Shown here: positions 1-9,014 of the stretch, piece after piece
Layout of the letters: each line of letters begins with the position of its first letter
How positions within the stretch are numbered: position 1 is the stretch's first letter
Source of the DNA: Thalassospira lucentensis MCCC 1A00383 = DSM 14000
GTDB lineage: Bacteria > Pseudomonadota > Alphaproteobacteria > Rhodospirillales > Thalassospiraceae
Direction of reading: 5' to 3'
Length of the DNA: 64,000 nucleotides
NCBI RefSeq assembly: GCF_000421265.1
Contig: NZ_ATWN01000004.1
Span: 248,001-312,000 of the forward strand
Made by a program: the position numbers and the translations under genes
The notes under the pieces: generated by a model
What the model saw: the letters and a program-made list of their open reading frames with translations, nothing else
Database searches by the model: none
What the model was told of the DNA's origin: nothing

Positions 1-423
1 ATCAAGATTGAAAAATTCTGCCGATGTTCCGACCATGCGCATATAGAGCATCACGGCATAGATCATCAATGTCGCGCACAGCGAAACCATGATGACGATT
101 GAGGGCAATGTCGCCTTAAGCTTCCCCGCGACATATTCCGCCAGTACGACGAACCCCGCCATGGCAACAAGTGGCGCGATCCAGAAAACGGCATCGTTGG
201 AATAAAGACCCCACAAAATGAACCAGCCGATGCTCAGCACGGTTATGCCCAGTGCAAGGAAAATGTCGTTCATCCCACGAAACAGGGTAAACTTTTCGGT
301 TTCAATCGCCTCTGGCGCGTGGCTTGTCAGGAACTGCGCAAGGGTCGTATAGGCCGCGCGATCCAGTGCGCCTGCAGATACGGCGGCTTCGATATCGGCA
401 AGCGAGTATTGATTGTTTTTCAC
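1..423 (-). CDS. Membrane protein, C-terminus outside window (DUF2157-like?)
   Basis: The reading frame is open from a GTG start (421-423, reverse strand) to the window edge, giving 141 visible residues. The first ~40 residues are soluble (NNQYSLADIEAAVSAGALDR). At least three hydrophobic segments follow, around residues 50-70, 75-92 and 105-125, so this is an inner-membrane protein. A short acidic N-terminal domain followed by serial membrane segments resembles DUF2157-type proteins, but no diagnostic motif is visible and the function is unknown. The start is supported by the lack of a better upstream codon; the missing 3' end prevents a firm family call. Confidence 0.6.
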   Translation of the reverse strand, partial: MKNNQYSLADIEAAVSAGALDRAAYTTLAQFLTSHAPEAIETEKFTLFRGMNDIFLALGITVLSIGWFILWGLYSNDAVFWIAPLVAMAGFVVLAEYVAGKLKATLPSIVIMVSLCATLMIYAVMLYMRMVGTSAEFFNLD

Positions 424-673
424 AAATCGGCTCCGGCCAGGCTTTTATGCATCTGTTGTACCAAGGGGCATGGATGATCGCCCTTGGTCTAGGGACTGTG
501 TTGATACACGGTCATACCTTTGGACGCAATTTTCCAAAACTCTTTGACGCCTGTTACGGTTCCAGCTCGCCATCAATAGATGATAAACAGACTGGGGTGC
601 ATATCGTTCAATAAATACCGTCGTGATCGTGTACCCTTGAACGATTGTAAGATCACGAAACAGGATACTTTCA

Positions 674-1627
674 ATGGGGATGTGGCAAAAATCAATGATC
701 GCCGTGGCGTGCAGCAAACCGTTGCGGGCAATTGGCGAGGCGATTGGACATAAAACCGGGCTTGCGGATCAATTTGTCAGTGCGCGGGATGTTGCAGGGC
801 ATGTCGCACGCGCCGAGGCGTTGGCGAAGGATGGCATACGCATTTCAAGTTTTTATCTTGGCGAATATGTCACGGATTTAAGCCAAGTGCGCGAAACAGC
901 CGGGCAACTTGAAGCACTAATGCCCGCGCTTGATCACGCGGGTCTTGATGTTCACATTTCCATCGATCCGTCGCAATTGGGCTATATGCAGGATCAAGCG
1001 ATTTTGGATCGCAATGTTGATCATCTTGCTGCCAAGCTGAGCGAAATCGGCGGTGAGAAAGGCCATCGGACCCTTCGGCTGATGATCGACATGGAAGATA
1101 TCGACATGGTCGATGATACTTTGCGCCTGCACCATCGCTTGGCCGATGGCGGATACCAAGTGGCGCAAACGTTACAGGCGCGCCTGCATCGCACCAAAGC
1201 CGACCTACGGGACATGATAAAGCGCGGGGCAATGGTACGTTTGGTTAAGGGGGCGATGGCCTCGCCCGATGATGTGGCTTTTACCAAGCGCCAAGATATC
1301 GACGAGAATTACCTTCGCTTATCGGCCATGATGTTGTCCGCAGAAGCCATGCAAAATGGGTTTTTCCCGGTGTTTGGGACACATGATCGCAAGTTGGCAT
1401 GGGCCATCATCCAAAACGCAAAGGAACAAGGCTGGTCGCCGGGTCAGTTTGAATTTGAAATGCTTTACGGTGTGAACCAGCCATTGCAACGCGAATTGGT
1501 CGCCGAAGGCTACCGGTTGCGCCTATATGCGCCGTTTGGCAAAGACTGGTGGGCCTATGCATGGCGCCGGGTTGGTGAAAACCCGCGTAATATCCGACTG
1601 TTGTTGCGGTCCGGCCTTAACCGATAA
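674..1627 (+). CDS. Proline dehydrogenase (monofunctional PRODH)
   Basis: This 317-residue protein should oxidise L-proline to pyrroline-5-carboxylate with FAD, passing electrons to the quinone pool. The PRODH barrel signatures are visible: MVRLVKGA near residue 190, FGTHDRKLA near 235, FEFEMLYGVNQ near 260, and the C-terminal substrate-binding segment YAPFGKDWWAYAWRRVGENP. It lacks the DNA-binding and P5C dehydrogenase parts of a trifunctional PutA, and its length matches stand-alone PRODH. The start has a modest AGGATA ribosome site. It is a single-gene unit closed by the hairpin at 1638-1667. No P5C dehydrogenase gene is in the window. Confidence 0.9.
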   Translation: MGMWQKSMIAVACSKPLRAIGEAIGHKTGLADQFVSARDVAGHVARAEALAKDGIRISSFYLGEYVTDLSQVRETAGQLEALMPALDHAGLDVHISIDPSQLGYMQDQAILDRNVDHLAAKLSEIGGEKGHRTLRLMIDMEDIDMVDDTLRLHHRLADGGYQVAQTLQARLHRTKADLRDMIKRGAMVRLVKGAMASPDDVAFTKRQDIDENYLRLSAMMLSAEAMQNGFFPVFGTHDRKLAWAIIQNAKEQGWSPGQFEFEMLYGVNQPLQRELVAEGYRLRLYAPFGKDWWAYAWRRVGENPRNIRLLLRSGLNR

Positions 1628-1637
1628 TCCATGCGAA

Positions 1638-1667
1638 ACACCGCCACCTGATTTTGGCGGTGTTTTT
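1638..1667 (+). terminator. Rho-independent terminator after PRODH
   Basis: A 9-bp perfect stem (ACACCGCCA/TGGCGGTGT) with an 8-nt loop is followed by a run of T, 11 bases after the PRODH stop codon. Confidence 0.85.
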
Positions 1668-1704
1668 ATGGGCTTGATTGATCAGGTGTAGAAGGTGTAT
1701 TTAC

Positions 1705-1720
1705 TAAGTTAGTTAACTTA
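1705..1720. promoter_or_regulatory. Probable TetR operator
   Basis: TAAGTTAGTTAACTTA is a 16-bp near-perfect palindrome (7 of 8 positions match) just upstream of the TetR-family gene. The place and size suit an autoregulatory operator; this is inferred from symmetry and position only. Confidence 0.5.
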
Positions 1721-1754
1721 CTTATCTATGGTCAGGATCGGAATCGAAAACATC

Positions 1755-2351
1755 ATGGCTGGTAAAATGAGCCCGGCACAAAAACGCCAAAAACTTGCCC
1801 GTGCGGCGATGAATGTGATCTGGCGCGATGGCTATCACGCCGCCACCATTCAGACCGTTGCGAAGGAAGCAGGCTTACCTGCCGGGGGCGTGTTTTATCG
1901 GTTCCCGAAAAAGCATGATCTGGCACAGGCGGCGATGGAAACCATGGAAGGCGAGTTTACCCCGCTTTTGGCGACCATCGCGCCCGGCGGCACGGCACAA
2001 AAGCGTGTTTCGGTATTTTTTGATTATCTGGATGCCATGACACCGCGCCGGGTTGCGTACGGCTGCCCGGTGGCCAAGCTGATGCTTGATATTCCGGCAG
2101 ATGACGGTTTTGACGCCACACGTAAAACCGGACAGGCTATTTTCACATCCCTGATAAACTGGCTGGCCGATAACTTTACACAAGATGGCATATCGGATTA
2201 TACCGCCCAAAAAGCGGCACGCCGGATCATACTGCGTTGGCAAGGGGCGATTGTTTTGGCGCATGCGATGAAGGACCGCACCATTCTTGATGACGAGATT
2301 GCGGACCTTCGCCAAACGGCGGAAAGGATGCTGACCGCGGGAGCGGCATAA
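1755..2351 (+). CDS. TetR/AcrR-family transcriptional regulator
   Basis: This 198-residue regulator has an N-terminal TetR helix-turn-helix (IWRDGYHAATIQTVAKEAG, then AGGVFYRFPKKHDL, the family's recognition-helix region) and an alpha-helical ligand-binding C-terminus with a Cys-Pro pair (YGCPVAKL), as in the YxxH/TetR_C_6-like subgroup. An in-frame ATG at 1728 would add nine residues but lies next to the palindrome without a ribosome site, so I prefer 1755. It stands alone between PRODH and a lipoprotein gene transcribed the same way. The palindrome at 1705-1720 suggests autoregulation. The target genes are not evident. Confidence 0.85.
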   Translation: MAGKMSPAQKRQKLARAAMNVIWRDGYHAATIQTVAKEAGLPAGGVFYRFPKKHDLAQAAMETMEGEFTPLLATIAPGGTAQKRVSVFFDYLDAMTPRRVAYGCPVAKLMLDIPADDGFDATRKTGQAIFTSLINWLADNFTQDGISDYTAQKAARRIILRWQGAIVLAHAMKDRTILDDEIADLRQTAERMLTAGAA

Positions 2352-2448
2352 CCTGCCATCATGAAACCAAATTCTGTTGATGGTATTGTTGTCCCCGAAC
2401 GTCATATAAACAAAGACAGTTTCTGGTTGAAGCAAAGGGACCGACATC

Positions 2449-3036
2449 ATGCAGATAGTGAAAACCGCCATCGCGGGCCTTCTGGTGGGAATGCTGGCGG
2501 CCTGTGCCAGTGGGCCAAAGGTCTATATCGATGCCGACCCGGCCGCCGATTTCAGCCGCTATCAAAGCTTTGCCTTTTTCGAAGGGGCGGGAAAATCGGC
2601 TGAGGAAAAATACACAACCCTGTCAGGTCAGCGGATCGAGGATGCCATCAGCACGGCACTTGAAGCACGCGGATACCGCGTTGACATCAACAACCCTGAT
2701 TTCCTTGTGAACTTCCATCTCAAGACCGAGGAAAAAACCCAAACCTCGCCACCGGTCTACATGGGCGGATATTATGGGTATCGCGGCGGCATGTATGTCG
2801 GCTGGCCGGGCTATACGGAGCCGGGATACACCAGCACCTATACCGAGGGCACGCTCAGTATTGATTTCGTGGATCGCCGTACCAACCAGATGATCTGGGA
2901 AGGAACTTCTGTTGGGCGTGTGACCAGCTCAACACGTGATGCGCCCAATGAAGCCGTGCGCACGGCAGTGGCCTCGATCTTTGCCAAATACCCCTATGTC
3001 GCGGGCAGCAGCGTGCCGGTTGCGCCGACGCAGTAA
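2449..3036 (+). CDS. DUF4136 family lipoprotein
   Basis: The 195-residue product begins with a lipoprotein signal peptide: positive start, hydrophobic core and lipobox LAAC, with Cys19 as the acylation site. The next residues (SGPKVYIDADPAADFSRYQS) and later 'ARGYRVDINNPDFLVNFH' match the DUF4136 layout of a small alpha/beta periplasmic domain. A Gly/Tyr-rich stretch (residues ~98-125) is inserted before the conserved 'LSIDFVDRRTNQMIWEGTS' part. No Asp follows the Cys, so outer-membrane sorting is likely. Molecular role unknown. It is closed by the terminator at 3066-3094. Confidence 0.85.
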   Translation: MQIVKTAIAGLLVGMLAACASGPKVYIDADPAADFSRYQSFAFFEGAGKSAEEKYTTLSGQRIEDAISTALEARGYRVDINNPDFLVNFHLKTEEKTQTSPPVYMGGYYGYRGGMYVGWPGYTEPGYTSTYTEGTLSIDFVDRRTNQMIWEGTSVGRVTSSTRDAPNEAVRTAVASIFAKYPYVAGSSVPVAPTQ

Positions 3037-3065
3037 AAGACGACAGGCCTGTATAGGGCATGAAA

Positions 3066-3094
3066 AAAACGGGCCGGAAATTCCGGCCCGTTTT
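3066..3094. terminator. Bidirectional terminator between lipoprotein and aminotransferase genes
   Basis: AAAACGGGCCGG and CCGGCCCGTTTT form a 12-bp stem between two convergent genes, with A and T tracts on either side so that it can work in both directions. Confidence 0.9.
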
Positions 3095-3128
3095 GCATTT
3101 ATAGCGTCGTCATTTAGCACGCGGTGGA

Positions 3129-4004
3129 TCAGTCTGCGCTGGCTGCGGCAAAGGCCGTATAAAGCTCCTGTGCGCGGCGCGTGATCGGGCCGGGTTGCAG
3201 GGCGCGCTCATCGAGTTTCACACACGGGGCGACTTTGTAATAATTGCCGGTACCAAAGATTTCGTCGGCGGTTTCAAGCTCGCTGTACGCACAGGTTTTC
3301 TCAATCACCTCGACACCATCTTTGCGCAGAAGCGTAATGACGCGCTGACGGGTCAGGCCGTTAAGGAACGTGCCGTTGATCGCCGGGGTATAAACAACAT
3401 TATCCTTGGCAAAGAACAGGTTGGCGTAGGAAAATTCGGCAACATTTCCAATAGGGTCCAACATGACACCTGTGTCAAAGCCGTCATTGTTGGCTTCGGT
3501 CACAGCGCGCCCGACATTGGGATACAGACAGGCTGCCTTGGCCTCGGTCGGGGCACTTTCGGGCGATGGACGGCGGAAGCTTGATTTGCGCGCACTAAAG
3601 CCGGTTTGCACGGCTGCGGGCATTTCAGTCACCGAAATGCACAAAACAAACTGTGCACTTTCAGGCACTGGCGCCAGAAATCCTTCGCCACCATAGACAA
3701 TCGGTTTGATATAAAGCGCCAGTTCCGGATCGAATTTTTTCACCCCTTCCTTGACCAGTGCAACGATTTCGTCGGTGGTGATGGCGGGCTTTAAGCCCAT
3801 CAGGTTGGCCGACCGGATGACACGGGCACAATGGGGATGAAGATCGGGCATTTTGCCGTTCATACGGCGCGCACCGTCAAACACGGTCGAGGCCATCCAG
3901 ACACCATGGGTTTGCGGGCCCATGATGTTGGGGTTGCCTTCATGCCATTCACCCTTGAACCAGGTCCAGGTGGTGACGGTGCTGTCGGTGGCGGCGTGGC
4001 CCAT
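3129..4004 (-). CDS. Class IV (branched-chain-type) aminotransferase
   Basis: A 291-residue fold-type IV PLP enzyme that should move the amino group of a branched-chain or related amino acid to 2-oxoglutarate. The PLP lysine is expected at Lys156 in SPESAPTEAKAACLYPNV, followed by the phosphate-cup segments VAEFSYANLFFA and NGLTRQRVI. It has an atypical N-terminus (TWTWFKGEWHEGNPNIMGP) found in a proteobacterial subgroup usually annotated as branched-chain aminotransferase, so it may be a paralogue rather than the housekeeping IlvE. An AGGAG ribosome site precedes the ATG. It is convergent with the lipoprotein gene and apparently monocistronic. Confidence 0.85.
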   Translation of the reverse strand: MGHAATDSTVTTWTWFKGEWHEGNPNIMGPQTHGVWMASTVFDGARRMNGKMPDLHPHCARVIRSANLMGLKPAITTDEIVALVKEGVKKFDPELALYIKPIVYGGEGFLAPVPESAQFVLCISVTEMPAAVQTGFSARKSSFRRPSPESAPTEAKAACLYPNVGRAVTEANNDGFDTGVMLDPIGNVAEFSYANLFFAKDNVVYTPAINGTFLNGLTRQRVITLLRKDGVEVIEKTCAYSELETADEIFGTGNYYKVAPCVKLDERALQPGPITRRAQELYTAFAAASAD

Positions 4005-4199
4005 GATGTGCTCCTGATGGTCTTTGGGATTGCCAAGGCGGGCCTTGGTTTTTCGGTGTTGTGGCTGTTGTCGTATCTGTGGGGCAGTCTGTTATGTGGG
4101 CATCAGAATAGGATTTTTGCCCAAGGCGGGTCAAAGAAAAATAGACAGTAAGCGCGACCTATATATTCGATATGACAGTTTTATAAAGTTGTCGAAACG

Positions 4200-4213
4200 T
4201 GCACACGTGTGCG
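4200..4213. promoter_or_regulatory. LacI-type operator O1 (autoregulation)
   Basis: TGCACACGTGTGCG contains the perfect 12-bp palindrome GCACACGTGTGC about 70 bp upstream of the LacI-family gene at 4282. The same word recurs at 5387-5400 and 5597-5610. The central CG step is typical of LacI-family operators. Confidence 0.8.
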
Positions 4214-4281
4214 TTGGCTGCTGCGCTGGGCTATGGTATGTGTGCTCTAGTCAATCGGTGTGTCGTAAGGAACTTGCCCGT

Positions 4282-5334
4282 ATGAGCGGTGATCGCCAGA
4301 AACCCGGTAACGGGGCGAAAAAGAAGGCGCATCAAGTGGTGACGTCTGCTGATGTTGCGCGCGAAGCGGGGGTGTCGCGGTCAACCGTGTCGCGTTGCAT
4401 GGCCGATGATGAGCGCATTTCCGAGGCGACCCGAAAACGCGTTCAGGAAACGGCAGCCCAACTTGGCTATCACGTCAACAAGATCGCCAGTTCAATGAAC
4501 CGGCGCAAAAGCGACCTGATCGGGCTGGTAACATCCGGGCTGACGGACCCGTTTCGCATTGAGTTTCTTGATTGCCTGATCAGCCAGATCCAGCAATCGG
4601 GATATCGCCCCTTGGTGATTGATGTCTCGGACCCGGACCAGATGGGGATATCGATGCTTAATCTGCTGCAATATCAGGTGGCGGGGGTTGTTGTAACGTC
4701 GGGAAGCCCGTCCCCGGAAGTGGGGACTCATTACCTGAAACGAAATGTTCCGGTTGTTCTTGTCAATCGGGCAGGGCGTCTGGAGGGGGCCGATGTTATT
4801 AACTGCGATAACGTGCACGGGGGCGAACTGGCCGCAGATATGTTGCTGAAAAGCGGTAAAAAGCGCCTTGGTTTCCTGAATGTGCGGGGCGGTACCTATA
4901 GCGGCAATGTCCGCGGGGAGGCGTTTGTTTCACGGATTGCACCGCGTCTTGCGGACGGCGAGATCAGTTTTACGTCGCTTGTCTGTGACAGTGCGGATTA
5001 TGACGGTGGATTTCATGCCGGGCTCAAATATCTGGCGGGTGGGGAAAACACACCTGACGCGATTTTTTGTGCCAAGGACCATATTGCCCTTGGCCTGATG
5101 GATGCGGCCCGGTTTGAGCTGGGGCTGACGGTCCCGGGCGATCTTGCCGTCATTGGCTTTGATGATATTGCTGCTGCCCGTCAGGGTGCCTATCAACTTA
5201 CCACAGTGCGCCAGCGGGCAGACCAACTGGCCGAAATGACAGTGGAGCGGTTGCGCCGTCGCATCGGAGGCGACGATCTTGGCGATGAACGGCTTGTTTT
5301 GCCCGTTGAATTTATCCGCCGGCAGACTGTCTGA
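4282..5334 (+). CDS. LacI-family regulator of the downstream uptake operon
   Basis: The 350-residue protein has a LacI helix-turn-helix (VTSADVAREAGVSRSTVSRC) preceded by a basic N-terminal arm, a hinge around 'VNKIASSMNRRKSDLIGLV', and a periplasmic-binding-like sensor domain ending 'GDLAVIGFDDIAAARQGAY'. I start at ATG 4282, where a GTAAGGA ribosome site is placed and the HTH falls at the usual distance; the open frame extends upstream but lacks homology. Operators of one sequence sit before this gene and before the solute-binding gene at 5642, so it most likely represses both and is induced by the imported compound or a product of it. Confidence 0.9.
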   Translation: MSGDRQKPGNGAKKKAHQVVTSADVAREAGVSRSTVSRCMADDERISEATRKRVQETAAQLGYHVNKIASSMNRRKSDLIGLVTSGLTDPFRIEFLDCLISQIQQSGYRPLVIDVSDPDQMGISMLNLLQYQVAGVVVTSGSPSPEVGTHYLKRNVPVVLVNRAGRLEGADVINCDNVHGGELAADMLLKSGKKRLGFLNVRGGTYSGNVRGEAFVSRIAPRLADGEISFTSLVCDSADYDGGFHAGLKYLAGGENTPDAIFCAKDHIALGLMDAARFELGLTVPGDLAVIGFDDIAAARQGAYQLTTVRQRADQLAEMTVERLRRRIGGDDLGDERLVLPVEFIRRQTV

Positions 5335-5386
5335 TTCCTGACGCCATCCTGTAAAGATTGGGACTCGTGAAGAACCGGACTTTTCA

Positions 5387-5400
5387 TGCGCACGTGTGCA
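5387..5400. promoter_or_regulatory. LacI-type operator O2
   Basis: TGCGCACGTGTGCA differs by one base from the perfect operator at 5597-5610. It lies 210 bp upstream of that site, a spacing compatible with looping between the two. Confidence 0.75.
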
Positions 5401-5473
5401 TATAATTCGGTGCATTTTGTGCCATAAGACAGGCAATCTCATTCGGTCTTCTGATGTCGTATTCTATGATTAA

Positions 5474-5489
5474 ATTGTTTTAAAACAAT
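5474..5489. promoter_or_regulatory. AT-rich palindrome in promoter region
   Basis: ATTGTTTTAAAACAAT is a perfect 16-bp palindrome in the 307-bp gap before the solute-binding gene, between operators O2 and O3. It may be a second regulator's site; its role is unknown. Confidence 0.35.
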
Positions 5490-5596
5490 GTGTTGTCTTT
5501 AATCCGTAGAATGGAAATTCCAAAGAATAGAATTTTTTTGTTATTTTCGAAGTTCTGTGATTAAATCCTCGCAGCACGTGATCCGCACCCTGATTG

Positions 5597-5610
5597 TGCA
5601 CACGTGTGCA
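5597..5610. promoter_or_regulatory. LacI-type operator O3 (main)
   Basis: TGCACACGTGTGCA is a perfect 14-bp palindrome ending 31 bp before the start codon of the solute-binding gene. It probably overlaps the transcription start, so a bound LacI protein would block the operon. Confidence 0.8.
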
Positions 5611-5641
5611 TTCAACGAAATGCAAACGGGAGGAAACCCAA

Positions 5642-6676
5642 ATGACGTTTAAAAATACTCTTTATGCTGGTGCTGCTTTTGTCGGACTGGTTGTTGCCGC
5701 TGTCGGACCTGCCAATGCGGCGGGCCGTCTTAGTGTCATCTGCTCGGCCGATAACGAATGGTGCGAGATGATGGAAACCGCCTTCGAGCTTGAGCATGAC
5801 ATCGACGTTTCGATGGTTCGCAAAAGTTCAGGCGAGGCCTATGCGCAGGTGCGCGCCGAAGCCAGCAATCCGAAACTTGATATCTGGTGGGGTGGTACGG
5901 GTGATCCGCACCTGCAGGCCGCCGCAGAAGGTCTGACCGAAGAATATACATCGCCGCAACTAGGCGATCTGCAAGACTGGGCCGTGCGTCAGGCCAAGAA
6001 TGCCGATAACAAAACGGTCGGTATTTACGCCGGTGCGCTCGGCATTGGCTATAATAACGATCTGCTTGCCAAAAAAGGCCTTCCTGCGCCGAAATGCTGG
6101 AAAGATCTGGCTGATCCAGCCTATAAGGGCGAAGTCCAGATTGCCAATCCAAGCTCGTCTGGTACGTCCTACACGACGCTTGCCACACTTGTGCAGTTGT
6201 TTGGCGAAGAAGAAGCTTTCGACTTTATCAAAGAGATGCACAAGAACGTAAATCAGTACACCAAATCGGGTTCTGCCCCGATCAAGGCGGCTGCGGTTGG
6301 CGAAACCACGATTGGCATCACCTTCATGCATGACATGATTGCCCAGATCAAACAGGGTGCCAATTTGACCGTGGTGTCCCCGTGCGAAGGCACAGGGTAC
6401 GAAGTGGGCTCGATGAGCATCATCAAGGGTGCACGTAATCTTGAAAATGCAAAAATCTGGGCCGAATTTGCCCTGTCTGCGCGGACGCAGTCCATTGCCG
6501 AGGACGCGCATAGCTATCAGGTGCCGTCAAACAAGGAAGCCCGCATTCCTGATGGGGCGCCGCGCTTGGATGATTTGAAACTCATTGATTATGACTTTGC
6601 CAAATACGGTGATGCGGAAGTCCGCCGTCATCTGCTGTCGCGTTGGGATGACGAAGTGAAAAACGCGCCGCAATAA
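5642..6676 (+). CDS. ABC transporter solute-binding protein, Afu/Fbp-like
   Basis: A 344-residue periplasmic binding protein with a signal peptide (KNTLYAGAAFVGLV to the ANA-AG cleavage site, near residue 27). The 'SADNEWCEMMETAFE' start and 'LDIWWGGTGDPHLQAAAEG' segment are typical of the family 1 binding proteins once called iron(III)-binding; relatives such as AfuA bind sugar phosphates. The phosphatase-family gene that closes the operon favours a phosphorylated organic ligand here, which is inference. The ATG at 5642 follows GGGAGGAAA. It is the first and presumably most expressed gene of the operon, under operators O2/O3. Confidence 0.88.
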   Translation: MTFKNTLYAGAAFVGLVVAAVGPANAAGRLSVICSADNEWCEMMETAFELEHDIDVSMVRKSSGEAYAQVRAEASNPKLDIWWGGTGDPHLQAAAEGLTEEYTSPQLGDLQDWAVRQAKNADNKTVGIYAGALGIGYNNDLLAKKGLPAPKCWKDLADPAYKGEVQIANPSSSGTSYTTLATLVQLFGEEEAFDFIKEMHKNVNQYTKSGSAPIKAAAVGETTIGITFMHDMIAQIKQGANLTVVSPCEGTGYEVGSMSIIKGARNLENAKIWAEFALSARTQSIAEDAHSYQVPSNKEARIPDGAPRLDDLKLIDYDFAKYGDAEVRRHLLSRWDDEVKNAPQ

Positions 6677-6773
6677 TCGGCCTTTTTCCTTTTTCCGGAC
6701 ATCAGTGCAGTTCCGCCAACCCATCTGTGGGCGGGACTGCCGACCTTGACATTCTGCACGCGGGAGAATTTTG

Positions 6774-9014
6774 GTGAACCGAATGCTTTGGATCTGGCTG
6801 GCCATCGGCTGGATTGGATTTGTCATATTTCCCTGGTATCAGCAGGAATACGGCTTCTGGACGTTGGAATGGCTGTTTGATGGCTATCCGACCTACGTCG
6901 ATTATGCGCCTGCGATCCTTCAGGCCACCTTGCTTGATAAATACTGGTTGTTGCCAGTCGGGCTTTTCCTGTTGGGGCCCTTGTTGCTTGCGCGGCAAGG
7001 ACGCGCGCATCCGAAATACGCACAGATATTGATCATCAGTGGCCTTGGCGGGCTGATCTGGATGGTGGGGCAGGGCTTTGCCATCGGGATTTCCGGGTGG
7101 AGTTATGGCTGGCTTGAAAGCCTGTTTGGCCCGCTTGATATGCGTCAGTACGGATTGGGCTATGGGGCACTTCTGATGGCGGCCAGCTATCTGATCATAT
7201 TGTGTACGGGGCTTGCTGCTGCTGGTGCCATGCGCGGCGATGTCTTTGTGACCTCCGCAATTGGGACAGTCGTTGCACTTGTCGCCTTGTTTGTCTTCTT
7301 CCCGGTCGCACGCATTCTGGGCAGTGCCTTTGTGGATATTGACGGGGCTGTTTCCGGGGCTGCCTTTGTGCGCAATTTCTTTGACGACAGCGTTTGGGGG
7401 CTGGGTTGCCTTGCGGGTGGGGCCTGCGGGGTGGCGTGGAATACCGCATTTCTTGCGATCCTGACGGCGGTTTCGACCACGTTGCTGGGGCTTGCCTTTG
7501 CGCTGGTCGTGACGCGCACAGGGTTTCGATACAAGAAATCGCTGCGTGTTCTGACGGTTCTTCCGATTATTACGCCGCCATTCGTGATTGGTTTGGCATT
7601 GATCCTTCTTTTTGGCAGATCGGGCGCTGCGACGCAGTTCGTCTCTGATCTCCTCGGGGTGGAGGCGGGGCGTTGGCTTTACGGCCTCCCTGGTATCTGG
7701 CTGGCTCAGACCCTGTCCTTCACCCCGATTTCTTTTTTGGTGCTGATCGGTGTTGTCGAAGGTGTCAGCCCGTCGATGGAGGAAGCCTCCCAGACGTTGC
7801 GGGCGGGGCGCTGGAAAACCTTTGTTATGGTGTCTTTGCCCCTGATGCGTCCGGGGCTGGCCAATGCATTTTTGCTAGCCTTTATTGAAAGCATGGCCGA
7901 TTTCGGCAATCCGATGGTTTTGGGGGGCAATTATGAAGTCCTTTCAACCGAAATATTCTTTGCGATTGTCGGGGCCCAAAATGATGCCGGGCGGGCGGCT
8001 GTTCTTGCACTGGTTCTGTTGTTCTTTACCCTGTCGGCATTTGCCGCACAGCGTTTCTGGCTGGGCCGGAAATCCTATGCAACGGTTTCGGGTAAGGCAG
8101 AAAGCGGGGCACATATCGGTCTGAACCCGGCGTTGCGCCGTTTGGTCTATTGCACGGCGGTGCCGTGGGGAATCTTTACGGTGGCTGTGTATGGCATGAT
8201 TTTCTATGGCAGCTTTGTGACGCGCTGGGGCTTTGATAATACGCTGACCCTGGACAACTATGTTGACGCGTTTGGCATCGGCTGGAGCGAGCATGGCATC
8301 GTTTGGACCGGGGCCGCATGGGACAGTTTCTGGACGACGTTGAACATCTCGGCGATTTCTGCGCCATTGACGGCGGCCGTGGGATTGACGACGGCTTATC
8401 TTTTGGTGCGTCAGAACTTTCGTGGCAAAAGCGCCTTTGAATTTGGCACGATGTTAAGTTTTGCCATTCCCGGAACCGTGATTGGTGTCAGTTATATTCT
8501 GGCATTTAACGTGCCACCGTTTGAATTGACCGGAACCGGGGTGATCCTTGTGATCTGCTTTATCTTCCGCAATATGCCGGTGGGGGTGCGCGGTGGGATT
8601 GCCGCAATGAGCCAGCTTGACCGCAGCCTTGATGAAGCATCGCTCACGCTGGGGGCAAACAGTTTCACCACATTCCGTCGCGTGATCCTTCCGCTGTTGC
8701 GCCCTGCGATTGTTGCCGCCCTTGTCTATAGTTTCGTGCGCGCAATTACGTCTGTGAGTGCGGTGATCTTCCTGGTGAGTGCCGACCACAATATGGCGAC
8801 ATCCTATATTATCGGTCTTGTGGAAAACGGGCGGTACGGCGTGGCAATTGCCTATTGCTGTGTCCTGATCGTTGTGATGTTGGCGGCCATCCTTGCGGTG
8901 CAAGGGGCCATCGGCAAACGCAAACTGCGCCGTGAAGATCGCATTGCGCCAGATCGTCTTACACCAGACCGCGTTAGCCCTGCTGGCGAAAATCTGAAAG
9001 AGAAGCATTCATGA
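6774..9014 (+). CDS. ABC permease with two fused membrane domains
   Basis: The 746-residue inner-membrane protein contains two BPD_transp_1 units in one chain, each with its cytoplasmic EAA loop for the ATPase: 'MEEASQTLRAGRWKTFVMVSL' trimmed at both ends near residue 340 and 'LDEASLTLGANSFTTFRRVI' near residue 625. About four extra N-terminal membrane segments precede the first unit. Such fused permeases are usual in the FbpB/AfuB/PhnU group. I choose GTG 6774, eight bases after GGGAG; TTG 6771 or ATG 6783 are possible. The gene overlaps the ATPase gene by four bases (ATGA), showing translational coupling. Confidence 0.9.
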   Translation: MNRMLWIWLAIGWIGFVIFPWYQQEYGFWTLEWLFDGYPTYVDYAPAILQATLLDKYWLLPVGLFLLGPLLLARQGRAHPKYAQILIISGLGGLIWMVGQGFAIGISGWSYGWLESLFGPLDMRQYGLGYGALLMAASYLIILCTGLAAAGAMRGDVFVTSAIGTVVALVALFVFFPVARILGSAFVDIDGAVSGAAFVRNFFDDSVWGLGCLAGGACGVAWNTAFLAILTAVSTTLLGLAFALVVTRTGFRYKKSLRVLTVLPIITPPFVIGLALILLFGRSGAATQFVSDLLGVEAGRWLYGLPGIWLAQTLSFTPISFLVLIGVVEGVSPSMEEASQTLRAGRWKTFVMVSLPLMRPGLANAFLLAFIESMADFGNPMVLGGNYEVLSTEIFFAIVGAQNDAGRAAVLALVLLFFTLSAFAAQRFWLGRKSYATVSGKAESGAHIGLNPALRRLVYCTAVPWGIFTVAVYGMIFYGSFVTRWGFDNTLTLDNYVDAFGIGWSEHGIVWTGAAWDSFWTTLNISAISAPLTAAVGLTTAYLLVRQNFRGKSAFEFGTMLSFAIPGTVIGVSYILAFNVPPFELTGTGVILVICFIFRNMPVGVRGGIAAMSQLDRSLDEASLTLGANSFTTFRRVILPLLRPAIVAALVYSFVRAITSVSAVIFLVSADHNMATSYIIGLVENGRYGVAIAYCCVLIVVMLAAILAVQGAIGKRKLRREDRIAPDRLTPDRVSPAGENLKEKHS

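Noticed and set aside
4024-4281. Upstream extension of the LacI-family protein
   Set aside because: It crosses the operator at 4200-4213 and has Cys/Arg-rich, non-conserved residues; the HTH is correctly spaced from ATG 4282.
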